From contig DASPIL010000096.1 in NCBI GenBank assembly GCA_035629175.1, forward strand, positions 1 to 64,000: DNA of 64,000 nt, read 5' to 3'. The DNA comes from Verrucomicrobiia bacterium. GTDB taxonomy: Bacteria > Verrucomicrobiota > Verrucomicrobiia > Limisphaerales > DASXHY01. A program made the translations under genes and the position numbers. This document shows positions 1 through 8,291 of the stretch, in pieces. Position 1 is the stretch's first letter, and each line of letters begins with the position of its first letter. Below the pieces are notes generated by a model, which saw only the letters and a list, made by a program, of their open reading frames with translations, did not search any database and had not been told where the DNA came from.

Positions 1-193
1 CTGCGGAGCTTGCAGCGCCGCGGAGTCACACTCTACGAGAGCCTTTACGCTGCCCTTCTTCCACACCAACCCGCTGCATGAAATGCGTGTGAACATCTTT
101 CAACTCCATGATTGACGGACTACCTCAGAGGTCTCTCCCCCATTCAACCCGAAAAGCCTCACGCGGAGGCCGCGAAGGGCGCGAAGGAAAGAC

Positions 194-708
194 GTTGAAC
201 AGGAGCACGCAGAGACTACCCAGAGCGGAGAAGACGCAAATTTAGGACTCGAAACTGACCCATTGATCTCTCTCGCCCCGGGAGGCACGAACGGGGAGAG
301 AGCTGGAGAGAGGGGACCTCAAAAGCAGGTAACCACGAATCACACGAACCACACGAAATGGGATCGGATATCCCGTATCTCACATCCCAATCCGCGTAAA
401 CCGTGTTTCTTGCTTCACCCTTTCAGCTTTTAGCCTCTCAGCATTCTGTTTGGAAATCCGTGTCCATCCGTGGTTAAGGTTTCTCTCTTTAATTCGCGAA
501 AATTTGCGTAATTCGCGTAAACGCCGTTGCGTCTTTTCAGCCCCCTCCGTCAAACGGCGTTCAAAAAACAAACTTTTAACAGGAGCACGCAGAGGTAGCG
601 GAGAGGGTCGAGGGATGGAAGATGGAAGATGGAAGATGGAAGATGGAAGATGGACGGTTCGGTCCGCGATTAAAATCTTTGCAGCGCCATTTAGCGTAAT
701 TCGCGTAA
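194..708. repeat. Cluster of short dispersed intergenic repeats
   Basis: This gene-poor stretch (1-811) holds several short repeated words. The purine-rich word GAACAGGAGCACGCAGAG occurs at about 197-214 and, with TTAACAGG at its start, at about 575-595; a related copy lies at 7444-7479. A second word family, CACGAATCACACGAACC followed by ACACGAAA, lies at 331-359 and recurs in altered form at 14229-14258. The 15-base word GCGTAATTCGCGTAA is present exactly twice, at 506-520 and 694-708. I see no convincing gene here; the reading frames across it are made of the repeats themselves. Confidence 0.6.
614..654. repeat. 7-bp tandem repeat, about 5.9 copies
   Basis: The unit GATGGAA is repeated five times without error from 614 to 648, then continues for six more bases. 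It lies inside the repeat-rich intergenic block before the alpha/beta hydrolase gene. Confidence 0.9.
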
Positions 709-811
709 GGGGCAGCGTAGGACGCCGGGGCGGTGCGTATGGGGTCTTGAAGGGGTTTGCATCTGCTGCGCCCCGGCGGTTTATTCCTGAAACTTAATTT
801 CTGATCAGCCC

Positions 812-1468
812 ATGAGCGCGCATGACGTATCCATCTTATTCAAAGGGATTAAACTCCAGGGAGCGTTGAACCTGCCGGACTCCAGTTCCGGGTTGGTGAT
901 CTTTGCACACGGAAGCGGCAGCAGCCGGCACAGTCCCCGGAATCAGGCTGTGGCGAAAACATTGCAACACGCGGGGCTCGGCACGTTGCTTGTCGATCTG
1001 TTGACAGCTGAGGAGGAGGAGGCCGAAGCCTACACACGACACCTGCGTTTCAATATTCCTTTCCTCTCGGAACGCCTCGTTGCCATTACCCGATGGGCTG
1101 CAGATCGCGCAACGACCCGCGACATTCCAATTGGTTTCTTTGGTTCCAGCACAGGCGCGGCGGCCGCATTGATCGCATCAACACAGCTGCGCGAAACGAT
1201 TGTGGCGATGGTGTCGCGCGGCGGCCGGCCTGATCTCGCAGCGCAGGCTCTCCCGAATGTCACCGCCGCGACGTTGTTGATCGTCGGCAAGGAGGACACC
1301 TCGGTGCTGCCCTTGAACGAGGATGCGTACACACAGCTTCAGTGTGAGAAGGCGCTGAGGATCGTGCCGGGCGCAAGCCATCTGTTTGAGGAAGAAGGGA
1401 AGCTGGAGATTGTTGCGCAAATGGCTGCCGAATGGTTCGCCAATCACTTTCACCCAATGCGCGTTTGA
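812..1468 (+). CDS. alpha/beta hydrolase (dienelactone hydrolase-like)
   Basis: A 218-residue alpha/beta hydrolase. The HGSGSS stretch near residue 33 fits the oxyanion-hole turn. The nucleophile elbow GSSTG places the catalytic serine at about residue 113, and the acid and base fit Asp162 (GKEDTS) and His190 (GASHLF). There is no signal peptide, so it is probably cytoplasmic. Its substrate cannot be read from the sequence. It sits 2 bases upstream of a phosphoribosyltransferase gene. From family knowledge, these two domains are often neighbours or fused in bacteria, which supports a joint but unknown role. The start at 812 is the first ATG and gives a full-length domain. Confidence 0.85.
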   Translation: MSAHDVSILFKGIKLQGALNLPDSSSGLVIFAHGSGSSRHSPRNQAVAKTLQHAGLGTLLVDLLTAEEEEAEAYTRHLRFNIPFLSERLVAITRWAADRATTRDIPIGFFGSSTGAAAALIASTQLRETIVAMVSRGGRPDLAAQALPNVTAATLLIVGKEDTSVLPLNEDAYTQLQCEKALRIVPGASHLFEEEGKLEIVAQMAAEWFANHFHPMRV

Positions 1469-1470
1469 TC

Positions 1471-2175
1471 ATGGGACCATTATTCCAGGACCGTTCCGAT
1501 GCGGGCCGCTTCCTCGCGGCGAAACTTGCACACCATTCCAGCGACCCATCCCTCGTTGTGCTGGCGCTTCCACGTGGCGGAGTTCCCGTGGCTGCGCGTG
1601 TCGCTGAGGAACTGAACTCGCCATTGGATGTGTTCGTGGTGCGAAAATTAGGCGTGCCGGGCTATGAAGAGTTGGCCATGGGAGCGATCGCTTCGGGAGG
1701 CGTCCGGGTGTTGAATGAAGAAATCATCCAGCGGCTTTCCATCCCATCGACCGCTGTCGAAGCGGTAACGCAGGAGGAGGAACACGAATTGCAAAGGGCG
1801 GAAGCAGCGTTCCGCGGGGATCGGGATCCCGTGGACCTGGAAGGCCGCACTGTGATCCTGGTGGATGACGGGCTGGCTACCGGTGCGACGATGCGGGCCG
1901 CCGTCCGTGCACTACGGCTTAAGAAACCGGCCTACATCACGGCCGCTGTTCCGATTGGGTCCAGGGACACATGCGATCACTTTCGCGCGGAGGTGGATGA
2001 ATTGATCTGCGGCGAGTGTCCTGAGCCATTCTTTGCCGTTGGAACGTGGTATGCGAATTTTCTTCCGACCACGGATGACGAAGTGAAGCAGATCCTCAAT
2101 CATGCTGCGCATCAGAGACGCGTCCGCCGGGTTCAGGAGCAGCGTTCGCATGCACACGCCAGCCACGAGGACTAG
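1471..2175 (+). CDS. Phosphoribosyltransferase family protein
   Basis: A 234-residue type I phosphoribosyltransferase. The PRPP-binding loop VILVDDGLATGAT is at residues 128-140, and the N-terminal LALPRGGVPV motif is typical of the branch found next to or fused with dienelactone hydrolase-like proteins. I chose the ATG at 1471 (MGPLFQDR) rather than the upstream in-frame start, because it follows the hydrolase stop by 2 bases and begins exactly at the conserved domain. The acceptor base is unknown; this branch is not a classical purine salvage enzyme by sequence. It is convergent with, and overlaps by 4 bases, the minus-strand gene that follows. Confidence 0.85.
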   Translation: MGPLFQDRSDAGRFLAAKLAHHSSDPSLVVLALPRGGVPVAARVAEELNSPLDVFVVRKLGVPGYEELAMGAIASGGVRVLNEEIIQRLSIPSTAVEAVTQEEEHELQRAEAAFRGDRDPVDLEGRTVILVDDGLATGATMRAAVRALRLKKPAYITAAVPIGSRDTCDHFRAEVDELICGECPEPFFAVGTWYANFLPTTDDEVKQILNHAAHQRRVRRVQEQRSHAHASHED

Positions 2176-2477
2176 GAGTGGTCTTCGTCCTCGGCGACGT
2201 CAAACGTCTTCCCGCTGCGCTTGAGGATGTCCCGAAGATGCGGGGCGATCCATTTCTGTTCCGTGCGTTTTTCCTTCCGCACGAGCCGGAAATGTCCTGC
2301 ACGGTCGTCTTCCACGAGACCCCTTTCAGCGAGACGAAGCAAGACAGGAAGTGCCCAGTCCTCTTCCTCCTGGAAACGTTGCTTCCCTCCGGCGCGCCTG
2401 CAGATTTCCCGCAGGCCAACAAATTGGCCGGGATATGACTTCAGGAACAGGCAGATTTCTTTCTCGTCAGCGTCCAT
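2172..2477 (-). CDS. Small hypothetical protein, winged-helix-like
   Basis: A 101-residue acidic and basic mixed protein with no membrane segment. The order of helices and the LPVLLRLAERGLVEDD stretch (about residues 43-58) resemble a winged-helix DNA-binding fold, with FRLVRKEKR as a possible wing. This is inference from pattern only. It ends inside the last codons of the phosphoribosyltransferase on the other strand. The ATG at 2477 is the only good start. I cannot name a family with certainty. Confidence 0.65.
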   Translation of the reverse strand: MDADEKEICLFLKSYPGQFVGLREICRRAGGKQRFQEEEDWALPVLLRLAERGLVEDDRAGHFRLVRKEKRTEQKWIAPHLRDILKRSGKTFDVAEDEDHS

Positions 2478-2739
2478 GAGATTCTTTGCGTCGGGAGCCC
2501 CATACGACCAGCGAAATCACGTGCAGGCTCACGAGGCTGGAGACTAGTGGGCGTCTTCGTGTCGACGCAATGTTCGATTGCCGAACAAAATGCGATCGCC
2601 GCGGCGCAGATATCCGCGTCTGCTGTCTTGTCGGCTTCTTTGCGGTATCCGCGCGTTCCCGCGCGAAGCCGCCTTGGAAGCGCCAGCCATACAGCAGGTT
2701 TGGAATTGAAAACCTGCGCCACGGGCTTATGCGAGGCGT

Positions 2740-3279
2740 CTAACGGCCGTCGCCATCAGCATCTCCGGGCATGGCGTGCTCTACTCGATGCCATGCATCA
2801 CGAGTCGCGTGTTTGGCCTTGTCCCAGCCGAGGCGGGATGTTCCGCGGGACTTCTCGTAATCCCGCTGAAGATCAGGTTCAACATCTTCGAATCGTTTCC
2901 CGGCATATCGGGAATAGCCTTCGTATCCGGTGCGATACGCGGGGCGGTACTCGTCGTATTCAGCGGTGCGATCCACATACGGCTGGTTGCGATAATTATC
3001 ACGCCAGTATGCATCCTCAACGGTCGGGTCGATCTTTTCGGCGACTCCTTTTCCGGCCAAGCCGCCGACAATACCGCCTGCGACCAATCCGACTGCTGCG
3101 CCAACGGGCCCGCCGACAGCTCCCACAGCTGCGCCAGCGGCTGCGCCACCGGCTGCCCCAACGCCCGCTCCCACTGGATGTGCGCCGGGCGCGCCCGTGA
3201 TGGGATCGCGATTCGCGTCAGTGCCCCTGCCGGTGTCCATCCGGCGGCCAGTATCTTTTTCGGTGTGTCGTTCTTTCAT
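2740..3279 (-). CDS. Glycine-zipper envelope-type hypothetical protein
   Basis: A 179-residue protein. Residues about 36-82 form a Gly/Ala-rich hydrophobic stretch with GxxxG spacing, as in glycine-zipper membrane-inserting segments; the remainder is polar and rich in Tyr, Arg and Asp. There is no classical signal peptide; the N-terminus is strongly charged. Similar glycine-zipper proteins are found with stress genes in soil bacteria, but the function is unknown. The 262 bases between this gene and the one to its left hold nothing I can support. Confidence 0.7.
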   Translation of the reverse strand: MKERHTEKDTGRRMDTGRGTDANRDPITGAPGAHPVGAGVGAAGGAAAGAAVGAVGGPVGAAVGLVAGGIVGGLAGKGVAEKIDPTVEDAYWRDNYRNQPYVDRTAEYDEYRPAYRTGYEGYSRYAGKRFEDVEPDLQRDYEKSRGTSRLGWDKAKHATRDAWHRVEHAMPGDADGDGR

Positions 3280-3327
3280 GGTTGTGTCTTTCTTGGTTTC
3301 CGTAGTTCCAATCGAAGGCTTGTCAGC

Positions 3328-3528
3328 CTAGTTTTTGGCGCTACGCGGTTGGTTGCTTCGTTCCACGCGCCGTTGCGTTTGGCGCGGCGCGGACATCATC
3401 GATGCTCCTGATCGAATTTCTGCGCGGGTTGCAGCTCCGCGCTCGTCGCGGGCCCCGGGATTTTCGCGGCGGTCCAGGGGCTTTTTCGTTCCTGCGCCGG
3501 GCGCAGTTTTTGTTTTTGAGTTCTTCAT
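3328..3528 (-). CDS. Possible small basic protein
   Basis: A 66-residue reading frame from the ATG at 3528, very rich in Arg, Lys, Ala and Gly and probably disordered (start MKNSKTKTAPGAGTKK). It is the only candidate in the 447 bases between the glycine-zipper gene and xseB. No Shine-Dalgarno sequence is visible, and the composition could come from GC-rich chance coding, so this is weak. Confidence 0.25.
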   Translation of the reverse strand: MKNSKTKTAPGAGTKKPLDRRENPGARDERGAATRAEIRSGASMMSAPRQTQRRVERSNQPRSAKN

Positions 3529-3726
3529 ATGGCGGCGTGCGCTGCGCTGATCGCAGGCGTATGGGGCAATGTCGCCCAAAGCCTGCCGGACGGCCACGCG
3601 GGTGATGTGCCCACTGCGGACAGGATGACTCACTTGTTGCGAAAGCGGCAAGGCGGCGGCCGCCGGCGTGTGCGCGAGGCGATAAGCGCACTGGACGACT
3701 ATGGGGCTTTAACCTAGAGTTTCGCC

Positions 3727-3999
3727 ATGTCGAAGTCGGCCAGGCCCGGTGACGCGGGCAAAAACGGCAACGTTCCATTTGAAGACGCTTTGAAGAAGCT
3801 CGAGTCCATTGTGGAAACGATGGAAGCGGAAGAGCTTCCCTTGGAAACGTTGCTGGCGCGTTACGAAGAGGGCACGCAGCTGGCACGCATCTGCCAGGCG
3901 AAACTTGCCGAGGCAGACCTGAAAATTCAACAACTCGAAAAGAATGCGGCTGGCGATATGACGCTGAAGCCGTTTGAATCTGACCAAGCCGAAAGTTGA
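3727..3999 (+). CDS. xseB: Exodeoxyribonuclease VII small subunit
   Basis: A 90-residue protein with the XseB signature: FEDALKKLESIVETMEAEELPLE (described here by its start FEDALKKLE at residue 18), then ARYEEGTQLARICQAKL and a C-terminal helix. The family forms short helical hairpins that bind the XseA large subunit, which processes single-stranded DNA ends. The large subunit gene xseA is in this window at 43013, about 39 kb away. dxs lies 76 bases downstream, as in the enterobacterial xseB-ispA-dxs order but without ispA. Confidence 0.93.
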   Translation: MSKSARPGDAGKNGNVPFEDALKKLESIVETMEAEELPLETLLARYEEGTQLARICQAKLAEADLKIQQLEKNAAGDMTLKPFESDQAES

Positions 4000-4075
4000 A
4001 CCGTAGAGACAATCGTTAAACCGGGTTTGAACCGATTTAACGATTGATCATTTAACGGTGCAATGCAGCCAATCT

Positions 4076-6061
4076 ATGAGCCGATACCTGGACACGGTGG
4101 ATGAACCGCAGCACGTCAAGAAATTGACGCTCGAACAGCTCCGCCAGCTCGCCGAAGAAATCCGATACGAACTGATTACCGTTCTCGCAAAGAACGGGGG
4201 CCATCTGGGGCCGAACCTCGGCGTCGTCGAGCTTACCCTCGCGCTGCATCATGTATTCAGCACGCCGCGCGACAAATTCGTGTGGGATGTCAGCCACCAG
4301 GTATACGTCCATAAGCTGCTCACGGGACGGAAGAGCCGCTTCAACACGATCCGCACGACGGACGGGTTGAACGGGTTCGCGCTGCGGACGGAAAGCCCCC
4401 ACGATTGTTACGGCGCGGGTCACGCGGGCACTGCGCTATCGGCCGCGCTCGGAATGTGCGCGGCGCGGGACAAGAACGGCACGGATGAAAACGTGGTCTG
4501 CATCTTTGGGGACGCGGCCCTTACCAATGGCATTTCGTTCGAGGCGCTGAACAACATTTCCCACACGACGAAGCGTTTCATCGGGATTCTTAATGACAAC
4601 GAATGGAGCATTGCCAAGAACGTGGGGGCGATTGCCACGTACCTGAACAAGCTCATTACGAATCCGTCGTACAACAAGCTGGCGAAGGAATTTCAAGGGT
4701 TCCTGCGTCGCCTGCCCAAGGGCGAGATTGCACTCAAGCTCGCGCACAAGGCGGAGGAAGGCTTCAAAGGCGCCATCAATGAAGTAGGCCTGCGTCAAAC
4801 GGGCAACGCGCTGGATGCAGATGGACGCGGCGGATTTGGCAGCGCTGTGCTGTTTGAGGAAATGGGCGTGCGTTACCTGGGGCCCATCGACGGGCACGAT
4901 CTTCCGCTCCTGATCAGCACGCTGGAATTCGCGAAGACCTGCGATCATCCCATCGTCATCCATATTCTTACGAAGAAAGGCAAGGGATACGACGCAGCGA
5001 TCAAGTCACCCGAAAAATTTCATGGCACAGGCCCTTACGACATCAAGACGGGTGACTCGCCGCCGGCGAAGCTTGGCGCACCGCCGAATTATCAGGATGT
5101 CATGGGGCAAACCCTCGTGAAGTTGTGCCAGAAAAACTCCACGCTGGTTGGAATCACGGCGGCAATGCCGAGCGGAACCGGGATGAAGCACCTGGAGAAG
5201 GCGATGCCGGATCGTTATTACGACGTGGGGATCGCCGAGGAACACGGGGTCATCTTTGCGGCGGGCATGGCGACGATGGGATTGCATCCAGTGGTGGCGA
5301 TTTACTCGAGCTTCCTGCAGCGGGCCTACGACTGCATTCATCACGATGTCTGCCTGCAGGATCTGCCCGTGATTTTCTGCATGGACCGGGCTGGCTTGTC
5401 GGCTAACGACGGTCCAACGCATCACGGAATTTTCGACATCGCCTATCTGCGCTGCCTGCCGAACGTGACGGCGATGGCGCCGAAGGATGAGGATGAGCTC
5501 GCGGACATGATGTTCACGGCGACACATCATCCACACCCGGCATTCATTCGATATCCGCGTGGTGCGGCGGAGGGCGTGCCGATCAAGGAACAGCCGAAGC
5601 TCCTGGAAATTGGAAAGGCGGAACTGCTCCGCAATTTCTCAAGCAATGGCAAACGCAAGGTTGCGTTGTTTGGGCTGGGCGCCATGTGCGGCATTGCGCG
5701 TTCGGCCGCGGCGCAACTCGAAGCCGAAGGGTACGACGTCGCGCTAGTTAATCCCAGGTTCACGAAGCCGCTCGACGCAGGCACCCACGAGTTCTTCGGC
5801 AAGGCAGCCGACCTGGTCGTTACCCTTGAGGATCACGTCCTCATGGGCGGGTATGGATCCGCGGTGCTGGAGCTGTTCAGCGAACTCGGGCTTTCGACTC
5901 CTGTGGTGCGAATCGGCTGGCCCGATCAATTCGTCGAACACGCCACGACCCAGGATGAGCTTCGCCGAAAGTATGGCCTGACGGCCGAACATGCGGTCGC
6001 GCGTGTGAAGGCGCAGTTCGGCGACGTGTCAGTCGTGTCCAACCTGATCGAAGTGGCATAA
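4076..6061 (+). CDS. dxs: 1-deoxy-D-xylulose-5-phosphate synthase
   Basis: Thiamine-diphosphate enzyme that joins pyruvate and glyceraldehyde 3-phosphate, the first step of the methylerythritol phosphate route to isoprenoids. The thiamine motif GDAALTNG to LNDN spans about residues 145-175; the transketolase pyrimidine domain carries VGIAEEHG, with the catalytic Glu near residue 387, followed by FLQRAYDCIHHDV; the C-terminal transketolase domain follows to residue 661. I chose the ATG at 4076 (MSRYLD) because residues before it are not conserved in style and the ATG is close to the usual N-terminus. It is slightly longer than the common 620-residue form. Confidence 0.95.
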   Translation: MSRYLDTVDEPQHVKKLTLEQLRQLAEEIRYELITVLAKNGGHLGPNLGVVELTLALHHVFSTPRDKFVWDVSHQVYVHKLLTGRKSRFNTIRTTDGLNGFALRTESPHDCYGAGHAGTALSAALGMCAARDKNGTDENVVCIFGDAALTNGISFEALNNISHTTKRFIGILNDNEWSIAKNVGAIATYLNKLITNPSYNKLAKEFQGFLRRLPKGEIALKLAHKAEEGFKGAINEVGLRQTGNALDADGRGGFGSAVLFEEMGVRYLGPIDGHDLPLLISTLEFAKTCDHPIVIHILTKKGKGYDAAIKSPEKFHGTGPYDIKTGDSPPAKLGAPPNYQDVMGQTLVKLCQKNSTLVGITAAMPSGTGMKHLEKAMPDRYYDVGIAEEHGVIFAAGMATMGLHPVVAIYSSFLQRAYDCIHHDVCLQDLPVIFCMDRAGLSANDGPTHHGIFDIAYLRCLPNVTAMAPKDEDELADMMFTATHHPHPAFIRYPRGAAEGVPIKEQPKLLEIGKAELLRNFSSNGKRKVALFGLGAMCGIARSAAAQLEAEGYDVALVNPRFTKPLDAGTHEFFGKAADLVVTLEDHVLMGGYGSAVLELFSELGLSTPVVRIGWPDQFVEHATTQDELRRKYGLTAEHAVARVKAQFGDVSVVSNLIEVA

Positions 6062-6153
6062 CCTCGCGGGACGCGGCGACTCCGCCGCGGATGGACCGGG
6101 CCGGATGAATGCCCACTGGCGCGAGTCCCTGCCTGAAAGCAACCGCTTGTTTT

Positions 6154-7230
6154 ATGAAGACGTTGAAGCAAACCGTTGTGCTCTGTGCGGCCTGGCTTTC
6201 GCTGGCTGTCCTCCAGGCGGCGGAGAGCGGCGCGACGAACTCCGCGGCTTCCCAGCTGCCTTCCGCCTCCAATCTTCGGCTTGCGAACATCCGGGTCCAC
6301 GATCCCTTCATCGTCGCACACGAACCCAGCAAGACCTACCACCTCTACACAGCGATTGGCCGCCGTTCTCCCGTCGGCCGCTCGGGCGTGGTCACATATA
6401 AGAGCAAGGACCTGCTGAACTGGGACGGACCGCACTTGGTTTTCACGGTGCCTGATGGTGTATGGGCCAATCCAAACGACGGTGTTTGGGCGCCTGAGGT
6501 GCATGAATACAAGGGCAAGTTTTATCTGTTCTGCACGTTGCACAACAACGCGGCGGTCTTCTCAGTCCCGCCCGAATCGGTGCGAACGAACCACCTCCGC
6601 GGATCGGTGGTGGCGGAAAGTGATTCTCCCGAGGGACCGTTTCGCCTGCTGAAAACCAGCGGACCGCATCCGCCCACGAATTTCATGACCCTCGATGGAA
6701 CGCTGTTCGTGGATCCTGAGGGGCAGCCCTGGATGGTGTATGCGCATGAATGGATTCAGGTTGTCGATGGAACGATGGAAGCCATTCGTTTGAAGGAGGA
6801 CCTCTCCGATTCGATCGGCGAGCCCATTCATTTGTTCAAGGCTTCGGACGCGCCGTGGATCAACGCTGAGAAGGTGCCGAGCGTTCGCGAGAATCGTTAC
6901 GTCACGGACGGGCCGCAGTTCTACCGGACGAAGGCTGGAAAACTCCTGATGCTTTGGGCGAGCTACAATCGGAACGGCTACGTCGAGACGCTCGCGCGTT
7001 CTAGGACGGGCACACTCAAGGGGCCTTGGGAGCAGCTCGAGCCGCTGGTCGGCAATGACAGTGGTCATGGCATGTTGTTCAAGACCTTCGACGGGCAGTT
7101 GATGATGGTGCTGCATCAACCCTTCGGCAGTCCGCGCACGCGCGCGAAACTGTACGAGATGGAAGACACTGGAGATGCAGTGCGTGTCATGCGCGCTCGA
7201 GAAGACCTGCATGGCGCGCTCCAGCCCTGA
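6154..7230 (+). CDS. Secreted GH43-like glycoside hydrolase
   Basis: A 358-residue protein with a signal peptide (MKTLKQTVVLCAAWLSLAV, cleavage near QAAES). The five-bladed propeller pattern of glycoside hydrolase family 43 and its relatives is clear: the catalytic base Asp50 in VHDPFIV, the pKa-modulating Asp near residue 180 in TLDGTLF, and repeated YHLYTA and KFYLFCT strands. The position where most family members have Glu in an EGP motif reads VTDGPQF near residue 250, so the general acid is Asp or lies elsewhere. A role in trimming arabinan, xylan or galactan side chains is likely but the substrate is open. The ATG at 6154 is chosen to give the signal peptide. Confidence 0.82.
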   Translation: MKTLKQTVVLCAAWLSLAVLQAAESGATNSAASQLPSASNLRLANIRVHDPFIVAHEPSKTYHLYTAIGRRSPVGRSGVVTYKSKDLLNWDGPHLVFTVPDGVWANPNDGVWAPEVHEYKGKFYLFCTLHNNAAVFSVPPESVRTNHLRGSVVAESDSPEGPFRLLKTSGPHPPTNFMTLDGTLFVDPEGQPWMVYAHEWIQVVDGTMEAIRLKEDLSDSIGEPIHLFKASDAPWINAEKVPSVRENRYVTDGPQFYRTKAGKLLMLWASYNRNGYVETLARSRTGTLKGPWEQLEPLVGNDSGHGMLFKTFDGQLMMVLHQPFGSPRTRAKLYEMEDTGDAVRVMRAREDLHGALQP

Positions 7231-7304
7231 TGCCGGAACATTCCGAGGCAGAAGTATCGCTCGACCGTACCGCAGCTTTCAAACCTCCTGTGGTTGATTT
7301 AAAC

Positions 7305-7335
7305 TCCCCCTCTGCCGAGCGAAGCCGGAGGAGGG
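7305..7335. repeat. Palindromic intergenic repeat (CCCCTC/GAGGGG type)
   Basis: Imperfect hairpin with a C-rich arm (CCCCCTCTGCC) and a G-rich arm (GGAGGAGGGG) around GAGCGAAGCC. Relatives of this palindrome lie at 22832-22863 and at 44489-44524. The 420 bases from 7231 to 7650 hold this element, the purine-rich repeat at 7444-7479 and the TetR promoter; no gene is seen. Confidence 0.5.
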
Positions 7336-7443
7336 GCCGGGGGGAGGTGGCACCCGAATAAACAGCAGGGGTCTTTTCTTCGTCCCTGCTATCTCTTCGG
7401 CCTCCTGTTAAACGCCTTTGCGGAGGCCGAACCGCACCCAAAT

Positions 7444-7479
7444 CTTTTGAACAGGAGCTGGCAGAGGAAGCAGAGGTCC
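7444..7479. repeat. Purine-rich dispersed repeat, third copy
   Basis: The word TTTTGAACAGGAGC followed by GGCAGAGGAAGCAGAGG matches the two copies at about 194 and 572 in its first half and in the GCAGAG core. It is located in the intergenic region before the TetR gene. Confidence 0.55.
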
Positions 7480-7609
7480 AGATTCACAGACGATTTCACT
7501 CCAACTCTCCCCCGATCGTGCCTCACAGGGCGGGCGTCAAGCGGTTACAGATCGCAGTGATTTTACCGACATCAATCACCTTCAGAGAAGATGCTTCGCC
7601 GAAACCCAA

Positions 7610-7643
7610 TTGACACGGGCGGATTTGAAACTACTGTTTCAAA
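7610..7643 (+). promoter_or_regulatory. Promoter with overlapping TetR-type operator
   Basis: TTGACA at 7610-7615 is a perfect -35 box; 16 bases later lies TACTGT (7632-7637) as a weak -10. A perfect inverted repeat, half-sites TTTGAAAC (7624-7631) and GTTTCAAA (7636-7643) separated by TACT, covers the -10 region. The regulator's ATG is at 7651, so the message would have almost no leader. The position fits autorepression by the TetR protein, with the pump operon read from the same promoter. Confidence 0.75.
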
Positions 7644-7650
7644 CGCTCGT

Positions 7651-8271
7651 ATGAATTGCATCGAAACGAAGACCCGAATCCTGGATGTCGCCGAGGAATT
7701 GTTCGCCGACAACGGTTTCGAGCGTGTGTCGATCCGGGACATCACCGAAAAGGCGAAGGTGAACCTCGCTGCGGTTAACTATCATTTTGGCACCAAGGAC
7801 GAGCTGATTGCCGCCGTGTTCGAGCGGCGTATCGGCCCGGTGAACCATGCACGATTGGAAGCGCTGAGTGCGCTGGAGAAGTCGACTGGCGGCAGGCGTG
7901 TGAAGGTGGAGGAGATCCTCGAGGCGGTGATTCGTCCGACGTTGACAGGCTGCGCGAAGGAGGGGAGGCATCTCACGACGTTTACGCGATTGATGGGACG
8001 CTGCCTCGTGGAGACCACGCATGGGCTTGAAGAGCTCTTGAAGAGGCAGTTCGACCCCTTGATTCGGCGCATGGATGCCCTGCTGCTCAAGGCGCTTCCT
8101 CACCTTTCGCGTGCCGAGATTTTCTGGCGCCGGAAATTTACATTCGGTGTTCTTCATCATTGGTTGCTGACGCGAGATCGCTTTGTTCCTGCCGATGCGG
8201 GCAAGGTCGATACCGAGACGCAGATCCAAATGCTGATCGCTTTTGTCACCGCCGGTTTTCGGACCGCCTGA
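7651..8271 (+). CDS. TetR-family repressor of the adjacent efflux operon
   Basis: A 206-residue repressor. The N-terminal helix-turn-helix (residues about 8-55) contains VAEELFADNGFERVSIRDI and the recognition helix VNLAAVNYHFGTKDEL. The C-terminal ligand-binding part resembles the branch that includes CecR/YbiH, whose members often control efflux pumps. The ATG at 7651 is chosen because a longer frame start (7591) would place the promoter and operator inside the gene. Three genes for a complete RND pump follow on the same strand, beginning 20 bases after the stop, so it very likely controls them. Confidence 0.9.
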   Translation: MNCIETKTRILDVAEELFADNGFERVSIRDITEKAKVNLAAVNYHFGTKDELIAAVFERRIGPVNHARLEALSALEKSTGGRRVKVEEILEAVIRPTLTGCAKEGRHLTTFTRLMGRCLVETTHGLEELLKRQFDPLIRRMDALLLKALPHLSRAEIFWRRKFTFGVLHHWLLTRDRFVPADAGKVDTETQIQMLIAFVTAGFRTA

Positions 8272-8291
8272 TTTCCTTTTTTTACTCTGTT

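Noticed and set aside
450-797. A 115-residue frame across the tandem and dispersed repeats
   Set aside because: Its sequence is made largely of the 7-bp repeat and other repeat words, with no ribosome site and no protein-like pattern.
2547-3411. Long plus-strand frames across the glycine-zipper gene
   Set aside because: They are shadows of the minus-strand gene, with Arg/Cys-rich composition and no motif.
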